A stretch of DNA of 28,577 nucleotides. Source: Flavobacterium psychrophilum (GTDB taxonomy: Bacteria; Bacteroidota; Bacteroidia; Flavobacteriales; Flavobacteriaceae). The stretch covers positions 1 to 28,577 of the forward strand of contig CAMCBB010000009.1 in NCBI GenBank assembly GCA_945872875.1, read 5' to 3'. A program made the position numbers and the translations under genes. The notes below the pieces were generated by a model that made no database searches, was not told where the DNA came from, and worked only from the letters and a program-made list of their open reading frames with translations. Shown piece after piece: positions 8,223-15,155 of the stretch (its first letter is position 1; each line of letters begins with the position of its first letter).

Positions 8223-8230
8223 CAAAGGTA
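8223..8230 (-). promoter_or_regulatory. -7 promoter element of tatA-PAP2 unit
   Basis: The minus strand reads TACCTTTG, an exact TAnnTTTG match, 23 nt before the tatA ATG. No clear -33 partner. Confidence 0.6.
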
Positions 8231-8238
8231 CAAAGTTC

Positions 8239-10485
8239 TTAATCAAATTTTGAATTTACTTCTGCTTTTGGCCAACTATTATTTGACAAATCGATATCGG
8301 CAGTTTCTAAATTTGGATCGATATTAATTTTTACAATTGCTTTTTGCGTTGCAAATGTTCTATTTACCTCTTTATCGTTCATACGCCAAATTTGCGCTGG
8401 GAATTTTTGAATTTCTGAAGTTCCATCTTCATAAACTAATTCTACAATAATTGGCATTACTAAAGCACCCGGCTTATTAAAAGTAACTTGATAAAAATAC
8501 TTTGGTTCATTTAATTTAGCGCGTTCTTCGGCTGTAAAATGTGAATTTACATAATCATTTAACGCTGCATAATCGGCAATTTTAAATGGCTTATTCATTT
8601 CAGCTTTAAAGTCTTCACTTCCATCAGCAATCATATAAACCATTGGTCCAGGCTTGCTATCACGACGGCGTTGTTTTTTCATAAACTCGGTTACTTCTTT
8701 TGAAGGCTCGTTGCTTACAAAATATTTTTTTACATCTTTGATACCAATATCATTAGAATCGGTAGTATAAAACCAACCTCTCCAAAACCAATCTAAATCT
8801 ACAGCCGAAGCATCTTCCATAGTTCTAAAGAAATCTTCTGGAGTTGGATGTTTGAATTTCCAACGGTTGGCATAGGTTTTAAATGCATAATCAAATAATT
8901 CATGACCCATAACGGTTTCACGCAAAATATTTAAAGCTGTTGCAGGTTTTCCGTAGGCGTTATTTCCAAATTGTCTGATGCTTTCTGAATTGGTCATAAT
9001 TGGCTCCAAACCTTTTTGATCACCACTCATATAAGGAACAATGTTTTTTGCAGGACCACGGCGAAGAGGAAAATTAGGGTCAAATGATTTTTCTGCAAGA
9101 AATTCCATAAAAGAGTTTAATCCTTCATCCATCCAAGTCCATTGACGCTCATCAGAATTGATAATCATTGGAAAAAAGTTGTGACCTACTTCGTGGCAAA
9201 TCACACCAAGCATTCCGTATTTAGTGCCATCAGTATATTTTCCTTCTGCATCCGGACGACCAAAATTCCAACAAATCATTGGATATTCCATCCCTTGATC
9301 CCTGGCATTAATGGAAATTGCTTTTGGATAAGGATAATCAAAAGTATAACTAGAATAACTTTTTAATGTGTGCGCCACCATTCGAGTAGAATATTGTTCC
9401 CAAAGTGGATTCCCTTCTTTTGGATACAAGGAAATTGCCATTGAAGTTGTGCTTCCGGTTTTAACCGCCATGGCATCATAAATAAATTTTCTAGATGTAG
9501 AAATTCCAAAATCACGCACATTATCTGCTTTGAATTTCCATGTTTTTTTCTTATCCGAAAAGCCTTTTTCTGCAGCTTCAGCCTCCGCTTGAGTTACAAT
9601 AATAACTGGATTATCAAAAGATTTTTCAGCTTGAGCATATCGCGCTAATTGTGCCGGTGTAAAAACTTCGGCTCTATTTAGTAGAGTTCCTGTAGCCTCC
9701 AAAACATGATCTGCTGGAACGGTAATGTTCACTTCATAATTTCCAAAAGGCAAAGCAAATTCACCTGATCCCCAAAACTGCATATTTTGCCAACCTTCCA
9801 CATCATTATATACGGCCATTCTTGGATAAAACTGCGCAATTACATATAAATTATTTCCGTCAGCATCAAAATGCTCGTAGCCAGATCGTCCTCCATCAAT
9901 AGTATAATTATTAATATTATACCACCATTTTATAGAAAACGAGATCTTTTCACCGTGTTTTAAAACCTTTGACAAATCAATACGCATCATCGTTTGATTG
10001 ATGGAGTATTTCATTGGTTTACCTAATGCATCTTTTACAAATTCGATAGTAAAACCACCATCAAAATCAGCTTCTAAATATTTTCTAGAAAACCCTTGAA
10101 CACCCATAGCTGGATCTGTTCTATTGCTTTCAACTAAAGGAGAAAGTGATTTACGAGATTGTTGGTTTTGATCTAATTGTACCCAAAGATAATCTAAAGC
10201 TTCTTTAGCATTATTGGTATAGGTAATGGTTTCTTGACCATATAGCTTGGTGTTTTTATCATCCAATTCTATATCAATTTTGTAGTCGGCTTGTTGCTGA
10301 TAATACTCAGGCCCTGGAGCGCCAGATGCAGTACGATACATATTTGGTGTTGCCAATAAATCATACATCTGTTTAAATTTATCTGGATTTTTTTCGCTTG
10401 GCGCAGCTTTTGGAGCTTCTTGAGCATAGATTCCAAGTGAAAAACAAAGAATAAAAACTTTACTTAAGGATGAAAGGTGTTGCAT
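8239..10485 (-). CDS. Exported M1 family metallo-aminopeptidase
   Basis: 748 residues. The N-terminal signal peptide ends near GIYAQ (about residue 22), so the protein is exported to the periplasm or beyond. The zinc motif HEVGH is at 431-435 and the third ligand E454 (MDEGLN) lies 19 residues after the second His, as in M1 enzymes. The GMEYP segment (DQGMEYPMICWN) corresponds to the GAMEN substrate-binding motif in diverged form. The protein is longer at its C-terminus than the minimal catalytic core and has no T9SS-type sorting domain that I can see. It is the last gene of a three-gene minus-strand group with DUF6702 and carboxypeptidase-regulatory-like proteins. Probable role: trimming peptides outside the cytoplasm. 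Confidence 0.92.
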   Translation of the reverse strand: MQHLSSLSKVFILCFSLGIYAQEAPKAAPSEKNPDKFKQMYDLLATPNMYRTASGAPGPEYYQQQADYKIDIELDDKNTKLYGQETITYTNNAKEALDYLWVQLDQNQQSRKSLSPLVESNRTDPAMGVQGFSRKYLEADFDGGFTIEFVKDALGKPMKYSINQTMMRIDLSKVLKHGEKISFSIKWWYNINNYTIDGGRSGYEHFDADGNNLYVIAQFYPRMAVYNDVEGWQNMQFWGSGEFALPFGNYEVNITVPADHVLEATGTLLNRAEVFTPAQLARYAQAEKSFDNPVIIVTQAEAEAAEKGFSDKKKTWKFKADNVRDFGISTSRKFIYDAMAVKTGSTTSMAISLYPKEGNPLWEQYSTRMVAHTLKSYSSYTFDYPYPKAISINARDQGMEYPMICWNFGRPDAEGKYTDGTKYGMLGVICHEVGHNFFPMIINSDERQWTWMDEGLNSFMEFLAEKSFDPNFPLRRGPAKNIVPYMSGDQKGLEPIMTNSESIRQFGNNAYGKPATALNILRETVMGHELFDYAFKTYANRWKFKHPTPEDFFRTMEDASAVDLDWFWRGWFYTTDSNDIGIKDVKKYFVSNEPSKEVTEFMKKQRRRDSKPGPMVYMIADGSEDFKAEMNKPFKIADYAALNDYVNSHFTAEERAKLNEPKYFYQVTFNKPGALVMPIIVELVYEDGTSEIQKFPAQIWRMNDKEVNRTFATQKAIVKINIDPNLETADIDLSNNSWPKAEVNSKFD

Positions 10486-10508
10486 GGATATAAATTTTAA
10501 AGCATAAA

Positions 10509-10536
10509 AGTAATTTATTTTTTTAAATAAATTACT
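10509..10536. terminator. AT-rich perfect hairpin, possible terminator after DUF6702 gene
   Basis: AGTAATTTATTT, a four-T loop, then AAATAAATTACT: 12-bp perfect arms. On the minus strand it comes 7 bp after the DUF6702 stop and is followed by TTTAT, so it may be a weak intrinsic terminator or an RNA processing site. A degenerate -7 element (TACTTTTA, minus, 10505-10512) for the M1 gene overlaps its edge. Confidence 0.5.
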
Positions 10537-10543
10537 TCTGCGA

Positions 10544-11044
10544 TTATTTTATAGTTCGTTTATAATTATCTGAAGTAAGCATTACTGTTTGCTTTTCTCC
10601 GTTTAGGTTTGCTTGGATAATATTTTGCTGATCGGAATTCCATTCCATTAACAACGAATTTTCAATTTCTAAACTATTGATCTTTGAAATTTCTGGTATT
10701 CTAAAATAACAAATCATAACATTTGCGTCCAATTCTTTACTCAAATAAGTCATGGGCTTTGCTACTCCATTCACTTTAATTATGAATTTTTCAGCAAGGT
10801 ATTTCTTTAGATTAGCTTCTTCTTGAGGTGTCTCTTGAGAGAAGCCTATATTTGATTTAACATGGAATTTTTTTTCCAAAGCCGCATTTAAATCATCAAC
10901 AAAAATGCGCGAAGTAACTTGAATTCGTTTCTTTTGTGGTACAAAATCTACTTGATAGATTGCCATATAATATTTGTGAATCCCCATTGAAGTAAGGCTC
11001 ACAAACAATAAAATAAAAGCTGAATATTTGAAATATTTGGGCAA
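10544..11044 (-). CDS. DUF6702 family exported protein
   Basis: 166 residues. The N-terminus is a signal peptide (KYFKYSAFILLFVSLTSMG) followed by the typical HKYYMAIYQVDFVPQKKRIQ and SRIFVDDLNAAL segments shared by small Flavobacteriia proteins of this family, usually encoded next to M1 peptidases. The function is unknown; the predicted fold is mostly beta. The start codon is TTG; an in-frame TAG lies immediately before it and the next ATG would cut the signal peptide, so TTG is the best choice. The leader is about 30 nt from the -7 element at 11076-11083. It lies between the carboxypeptidase-regulatory-like gene and the M1 gene on the same strand. Confidence 0.8.
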   Translation of the reverse strand: MPKYFKYSAFILLFVSLTSMGIHKYYMAIYQVDFVPQKKRIQVTSRIFVDDLNAALEKKFHVKSNIGFSQETPQEEANLKKYLAEKFIIKVNGVAKPMTYLSKELDANVMICYFRIPEISKINSLEIENSLLMEWNSDQQNIIQANLNGEKQTVMLTSDNYKRTIK

Positions 11045-11062
11045 CTATATAAATAGAATTCG

Positions 11063-11089
11063 TTAAACTAATTTCCAAAATTAGTTTAA
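11063..11089. repeat. Perfect 12-bp inverted repeat overlapping a promoter
   Basis: TTAAACTAATTT, loop CCA, AAATTAGTTTAA. It lies between the stop of the upstream minus-strand gene (11091) and the DUF6702 start. It could act as a terminator hairpin without a clear T-tract, or as an operator, because the minus-strand -7 element TAATTTTG (11076-11083) lies inside it. Confidence 0.75.
11076..11083 (-). promoter_or_regulatory. -7 promoter element of DUF6702 gene
   Basis: The minus strand reads TAATTTTG, an exact TAnnTTTG match, 31 nt before the TTG start and inside the inverted repeat 11063-11089. Confidence 0.45.
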
Positions 11090-11090
11090 T

Positions 11091-11852
11091 TTATTTATCA
11101 TTCAAAAGTTGTTTGTATTTAATTGCAAGATCATTCATAATAAAGGTAGCCATGGTTTTATTTTTGGATTTCATTGCAGCAGTGAATTTTGGATCCTCAA
11201 CTAAATAAAACAAAAACCCTTTGACATATTCTTCTGGAATTTTAAGATTTTCAATAAAATATTTTTTTTCAAACCATCCTTCTAATTTATTAATTAACAG
11301 TTCTTTTTTTTCTACTTCTAGTTCTTTTTTTAACATGCTTGTTCTTCCACTAATAGAATTTATTAAACCATCAACACTCATTCCTCCAAAAGGTATTAAT
11401 AATGGACTATACCAATGAAGTTCTTCCGCTGTTTTTAATTTTCTTTCTGCAGGAGTATAATGCTTGGTATTTGGGGAAATAATTCCGAGTGAAACGGCAT
11501 TAATGTTTTTGTATTCGTTAATTCGCACCTCATCCAAAAAACGAACAATTGGATACAACTTAACAAAAAATAATTCTTTATTAAAATCGGCTTCAGTTAA
11601 AGCAACTTTTGCAGCTTTAAATTGTACAGAAGAAAAAACTAAGGTGTCTCCAACACAAGCTTGAATAGAAAAATAACCACCATGCTCGGTTAGTGTATTC
11701 TCTTTTGATCGATTATTGATTAAATATATCCCTTCTAAATCAGTAAAACTAGATGTTACTTTTCCGTTTAATTTTCTATTCACAGTATTAGTTTGTCCTA
11801 AAGCAATATTTAGAAAAAAGAGTAAAACGAAACAAAATTTAAAAGTATACAA
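11091..11852 (-). CDS. Exported protein with carboxypeptidase-regulatory-like (CarbD) domain
   Basis: With the chosen TTG start the protein has 253 residues. It begins with a signal peptide (YTFKFCFVLLFFLNIALGQ), then a short beta domain (LNGKVTSSFTDLEGIYLINN, ENTLTEHGGYFSIQACVGDTL, VLFSS-type strands) of the CarboxypepD_reg-like type found at the N-terminus of many Bacteroidota envelope proteins. The C-terminal half is charged and helical (RKLKTAEELHWYSP, KKELEVEKKELL). The frame is open to a TTG at 11912, but two TAnnTTTG elements (11877-11884 and 11898-11905) lie inside that extension, which argues for a start further in. No ATG is available near the signal peptide, so the start is uncertain. 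Function unknown; it leads the group with DUF6702 and M1 peptidase. Confidence 0.7.
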   Translation of the reverse strand: MYTFKFCFVLLFFLNIALGQTNTVNRKLNGKVTSSFTDLEGIYLINNRSKENTLTEHGGYFSIQACVGDTLVFSSVQFKAAKVALTEADFNKELFFVKLYPIVRFLDEVRINEYKNINAVSLGIISPNTKHYTPAERKLKTAEELHWYSPLLIPFGGMSVDGLINSISGRTSMLKKELEVEKKELLINKLEGWFEKKYFIENLKIPEEYVKGFLFYLVEDPKFTAAMKSKNKTMATFIMNDLAIKYKQLLNDK

Positions 11853-11876
11853 GAAAAAGAAGTTAAATATTTTTGG

Positions 11877-11884
11877 CAAAAGTA
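11877..11884 (-). promoter_or_regulatory. -7 promoter element of CarbD-domain gene
   Basis: The minus strand reads TACTTTTG, an exact TAnnTTTG match, 24 nt before the TTG at 11852. A second match, TAATTTTG, lies at 11898-11905. Only one of them is probably used. Confidence 0.45.
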
Positions 11885-11945
11885 TTTTAAAGTTTTGCAA
11901 AATTAGAGCCAAAGCAATGGTAATTTTTTGTTAATTATAAATTTG

Positions 11946-11953
11946 TAGCTTTG
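11946..11953 (+). promoter_or_regulatory. -7 promoter element of pepE
   Basis: TAGCTTTG matches TAnnTTTG, 19 bp before the ATG at 11973. Confidence 0.6.
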
Positions 11954-11972
11954 CATAAATCAGAATTACTAA

Positions 11973-12677
11973 ATGAAAAACCTAATCATAGCAAGCACTT
12001 CCACAATTCATGGAGGTGACTATTTAGATTATTTATTACCCGTATTGGAAAATCATTTTGCAAATTGCGAGACACTACTTTTCGTTCCCTATGCGCGTCC
12101 GGGCGGAATTACAGAAGATGCCTACACTAAAAATGTTAGCGCTGCATTTGCCAAAATAAATAAAAAAGTGGTGGGCTTGCATACCTTTTCAAACCCTGCA
12201 GAAGCCATTACAAGTGCTCAAGGGATTTTTACCGGTGGGGGTAACACCTTTTTATTGGTTACCCAATTGTATCAAAACAAAGTTATGGAAGTGTTATCAA
12301 AAGCAATCGAAAATGGCATTCCTTATCTTGGCACTAGCGCCGGTAGCAATATTACAGGTATTTCGATGCAAACTACCAATGACATGCCAATAGTTTACCC
12401 ACCAAGTTTTGCAACACTTGGAGCAATTCCGTTTAATTTAAATCCGCATTATTTAGATGCTGATAGCACTAGTAAGCACATGGGAGAAACTAGAGAAACC
12501 CGAATTAAGGAATTTCATTCATTCAATGAAACACCTGTTTTAGGTTTGCGAGAAGGAAGCTGGCTGGATGTTAAAGGCGATACCATTCTACTAAAAGGTC
12601 CATTAACAGCCAGATGGTTTACTCAAAATCATGATCCTGTAGAGCTGGATCCCGAAACCAATTTGGCTACTTTATAA
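11973..12677 (+). CDS. pepE: Dipeptidase E, alpha-aspartyl dipeptidase (S51)
   Basis: 234 residues, matching the family length. The nucleophile motif GTSAGSN places the catalytic serine at S122 (Ser120 in the Salmonella enzyme). FTGGGNTFLLV is the conserved glycine-rich oxyanion/substrate segment and LNPHYLDAD carries the conserved His of the charge relay. The cytoplasmic enzyme cleaves N-terminal aspartyl dipeptides and allows their use as amino-acid source. It is a monocistronic gene with its own -7 element and a strong terminator right after it, shared with the convergent tRNA gene. Confidence 0.95.
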   Translation: MKNLIIASTSTIHGGDYLDYLLPVLENHFANCETLLFVPYARPGGITEDAYTKNVSAAFAKINKKVVGLHTFSNPAEAITSAQGIFTGGGNTFLLVTQLYQNKVMEVLSKAIENGIPYLGTSAGSNITGISMQTTNDMPIVYPPSFATLGAIPFNLNPHYLDADSTSKHMGETRETRIKEFHSFNETPVLGLREGSWLDVKGDTILLKGPLTARWFTQNHDPVELDPETNLATL

Positions 12678-12680
12678 AAT

Positions 12681-12713
12681 AAAAAAACCCGAATCGGATG
12701 ATTAGGGTTTTTT
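12681..12713. terminator. Bidirectional intrinsic terminator between pepE and tRNA-Gly
   Basis: AAAAAACCC paired with GGGTTTTTT, with inner AATC/GATT pairs around a GGAT loop (arms 12682-12695 and 12700-12713, one G/A mismatch). The T-tract on each strand lets it end both pepE and the minus-strand tRNA transcript. Confidence 0.9.
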
Positions 12714-12717
12714 GCAG

Positions 12718-12790
<73 letters not shown>

Positions 12791-12801
12791 ATTGGAGAGT
12801 G

Positions 12802-12834
12802 CAAATATAAAGTATTTGTTTCTTTGATTGCAAA
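12802..12834 (-). promoter_or_regulatory. Promoter of tRNA-Gly
   Basis: On the minus strand, TTTG (12831-12834) is the -33 and TATATTTG (12802-12809) the -7, separated by 21 bp. The -7 ends 11 nt before the tRNA 5' end. This is the best complete Bacteroidota promoter in the window. Confidence 0.75.
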
Positions 12835-12938
12835 TTTTTTTTAGAAAATTTTTAAGTATCTTTATAAATCAGAAACCTGCAACAAAGCTAAAAGTTTTAT
12901 TATTAAATTGTTACCAGATTCAAATTAATCAAAATAAA

Positions 12939-13385
12939 ATGGATATCATTAAAAATATTACTGCTTTAGAAACCATATTGATAAGGCAGCCAGTATTAAG
13001 AGCAGGGAGATCAATTGAAAGTTGTCACTTTGAAGGAGATGATTTACCTTCAACTAAACATTTTGGCATATATTATGACAAGAAATTAGTTGGAGTAGTT
13101 TCTGTATTTTCTAAAATAAATAGTATATTTAATTCCCCAAATCAATTTCAATTAAGAGGAATGGCAATTTTATCCGAATTTCAAAAAAGAGGATTCGGAG
13201 AAAAATTACTTCAACACTGCGAGGACTATATCAAAAGTCAAAATGGTTCTATGATATGGTTTAACGCTCGCGTAACGGCCGTTTCTTTTTACGAAAAATC
13301 ACATTACAAAAAAATTGGCGATCCATTTTCAATTTTAGAAATAGGGCCACATTATTTAATGAAAAAAGAAATTGATTACCCATGA
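12939..13385 (+). CDS. GNAT family N-acetyltransferase
   Basis: 148 residues from the ATG at 12939 (MDIIKNITALETILIRQ). The frame is open back to 12828, but that extension is low-complexity and overlaps the tRNA promoter, so the ATG is preferred. The acetyl-CoA motif A is visible as LRGMAILSEFQKRGFGEKLL (Q/RxxGxG/A as QKRGFG), followed by WFNARVTAVSFYEKSHYKKIG, the usual motif B with the conserved Tyr. The substrate is unknown. Its stop overlaps the start of the L,D-transpeptidase gene (ATGA), so the two are translated from one message; a wall-related substrate is possible but is only inferred from this. Confidence 0.85.
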   Translation: MDIIKNITALETILIRQPVLRAGRSIESCHFEGDDLPSTKHFGIYYDKKLVGVVSVFSKINSIFNSPNQFQLRGMAILSEFQKRGFGEKLLQHCEDYIKSQNGSMIWFNARVTAVSFYEKSHYKKIGDPFSILEIGPHYLMKKEIDYP

Positions 13386-15082
13386 ACAAATTTTACCTAG
13401 TTTTTATTTTTTTAATTCTTATTTTTTGGAACAAATCAATTTTAAAATATTCAATTTTTAAAACTGCTGTTTATGAATTTTCACCAAATAATAAAAGCAG
13501 TGTTATCGATTCAACCCTAATTTTGAATACCCACAATAATCTATTAATTGATTTTTACAGAAAAAATAATTTCGAATTGGTTTGGAATTCTAAATCTGAT
13601 AGAGATATCTTAATTCAAGAAATCGCAAATTCAGAAAATGAAGGATTAGAACCTAAAGATTACAACCAAGTAACGCTCATAAATTATGAAGAAAAAAGAG
13701 AAGCACTAACCGATTCTTTAATCATTAATTTTGATATTGCGCTAACTTTAAGTGCCCAAAAATTAATTTCACACCTAAGTAATGGAAAATTAAACCCAAA
13801 AAAATTATATCGAAATTGGGATTTAGAGGAAAAGAAAATACCTGTAAACTTTATTCTAGAAGAAGGACTAAATAACGAAAAACTCAAAGCAAATCTTGAA
13901 AATTGCAAGCCAAATCATTGGGTATACAAAAAACTAAAATCTTGTTTGAAATTATTAAAAAAATATCCCGTTGAAAAAACAATTGGATTAATCAATTTAA
14001 AGGAAAAAATAGTTCCGAATACTAAAAACAGCTACATCCCTCTAGTTAAAAAAAGATTGAATTATTGGGGAGACCTAAAAGAAAAAGACACAATTCTAAC
14101 TACATTTTATAATAAAAAAACGCAAGACGCAGTTAAGAAATTTCAAGCAAGACATGGTCTAAAACCAGATGCAATAATTGGTAAAAGCACCATTGAAGCA
14201 TTAAACTACAGCAGAAACCAACGAATTGAACAGGTTATTGCAAACCTAGAGAGATGGAGATGGTATACTCAAAATTTTGAAGAAAATTACTTGCTCATTA
14301 ACATTCCCGATTATTCAATTGTAGCGGTTAAAAATAAGGACACTCTAATTTCTCAAAAAATTGTTGTAGGAAGAGATACCAGAATGACACCTATTTTAGA
14401 TTCTAAATTATCTAATATAAATTTAAATCCGAATTGGACTGTACCACCAACAATCTTAAGAGAAGATATTTACCCAGAGGCTAAGAAAAATCATAATATT
14501 TTTAAGAAAAAAGGGTTGCTAATTATAGATCGAAACAATGAAGAAATAAACCCAAAAGATTGGAAAATAAATGAAGCCTACCTATATAAATATGTTCAAA
14601 AACCAAGCAGAAATAATTCGCTAGGTTCAATGAAAATAAACTTCCCAAATAGATTTTCAGTTTACTTACATGACACCAATCACCGCGATTATTTTGATTA
14701 CACTTTTAGATCCTTAAGCTCGGGTTGCGTTAGACTTGAAAAACCTTTAGAAATGGCTACCTATATATTAAATGACTCCCTAAAATGGCCTATACAGAAA
14801 ATTAAAGACACGACAGACATCTCTTATTACAACAAATTACAAAGAAAAAAACAATTAGAAATCAACCTTAAAAATTCGAAATTACTAGCAAAAAATCCAT
14901 TTTTAAAAATTGATAATAAACCCTTACCAAGACCAGAACTAAAAACTATCATAGTAAAAATAAAAGAACCCATTTATTTACATTTATGGTATTGGACTGC
15001 ATGGGAAAACAATGGAATTCTTCAGTTTAGAGAAGATATTTATTGCTTGGATGCCGATTTATATTCGAAATTAAAATATTAG
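13382..15082 (+). CDS. LdtD/YcbB-type murein L,D-transpeptidase
   Basis: 566 residues. A single N-terminal hydrophobic segment (FYLVFIFLILIFW) anchors or exports the protein. The scaffold domain follows (residues about 45-210), then a peptidoglycan-binding domain (YIPLVKKRLNYWGD to QDAVKKFQARHGLKPDAIIG, about 218-275), then the YkuD catalytic domain, with NPNWTVPPTILREDIYPE and the active site H430...SLSSGCVRLE with nucleophile C449. It forms 3-3 cross-links in peptidoglycan, or attaches lipoproteins, in the periplasm. About 80 residues after the catalytic site end in HLWYWTAWENNGILQFREDIY, a common ending in Bacteroidota members. It overlaps the GNAT gene by 4 bp. Confidence 0.92.
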   Translation: MNKFYLVFIFLILIFWNKSILKYSIFKTAVYEFSPNNKSSVIDSTLILNTHNNLLIDFYRKNNFELVWNSKSDRDILIQEIANSENEGLEPKDYNQVTLINYEEKREALTDSLIINFDIALTLSAQKLISHLSNGKLNPKKLYRNWDLEEKKIPVNFILEEGLNNEKLKANLENCKPNHWVYKKLKSCLKLLKKYPVEKTIGLINLKEKIVPNTKNSYIPLVKKRLNYWGDLKEKDTILTTFYNKKTQDAVKKFQARHGLKPDAIIGKSTIEALNYSRNQRIEQVIANLERWRWYTQNFEENYLLINIPDYSIVAVKNKDTLISQKIVVGRDTRMTPILDSKLSNINLNPNWTVPPTILREDIYPEAKKNHNIFKKKGLLIIDRNNEEINPKDWKINEAYLYKYVQKPSRNNSLGSMKINFPNRFSVYLHDTNHRDYFDYTFRSLSSGCVRLEKPLEMATYILNDSLKWPIQKIKDTTDISYYNKLQRKKQLEINLKNSKLLAKNPFLKIDNKPLPRPELKTIIVKIKEPIYLHLWYWTAWENNGILQFREDIYCLDADLYSKLKY

Positions 15083-15129
15083 AATGTAACATTTAACTTA
15101 ATTTTTCGTCTATTAATGATTTAGAAAAT

Positions 15130-15137
15130 TAATTTTG
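15130..15137 (+). promoter_or_regulatory. -7 promoter element of CBM9/DUF5916 gene, decides the start
   Basis: TAATTTTG matches TAnnTTTG, 18 bp before the ATG at 15156. It overlaps the TTG at 15135 that would otherwise extend the frame by seven codons. Confidence 0.55.
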
Positions 15138-15155
15138 CCGCAAGAAAATTTGAAA

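Noticed and set aside
11853..11912. N-terminal extension of the CarbD-domain gene to a TTG at 11912
   Set aside because: Two exact -7 elements fall inside it and the shorter form starts directly with a good signal peptide; it remains possible because neither start is an ATG.
12828..12938. N-terminal extension of the GNAT gene
   Set aside because: The extension runs into the tRNA promoter region, is low-complexity, and the ATG at 12939 fits the family better.
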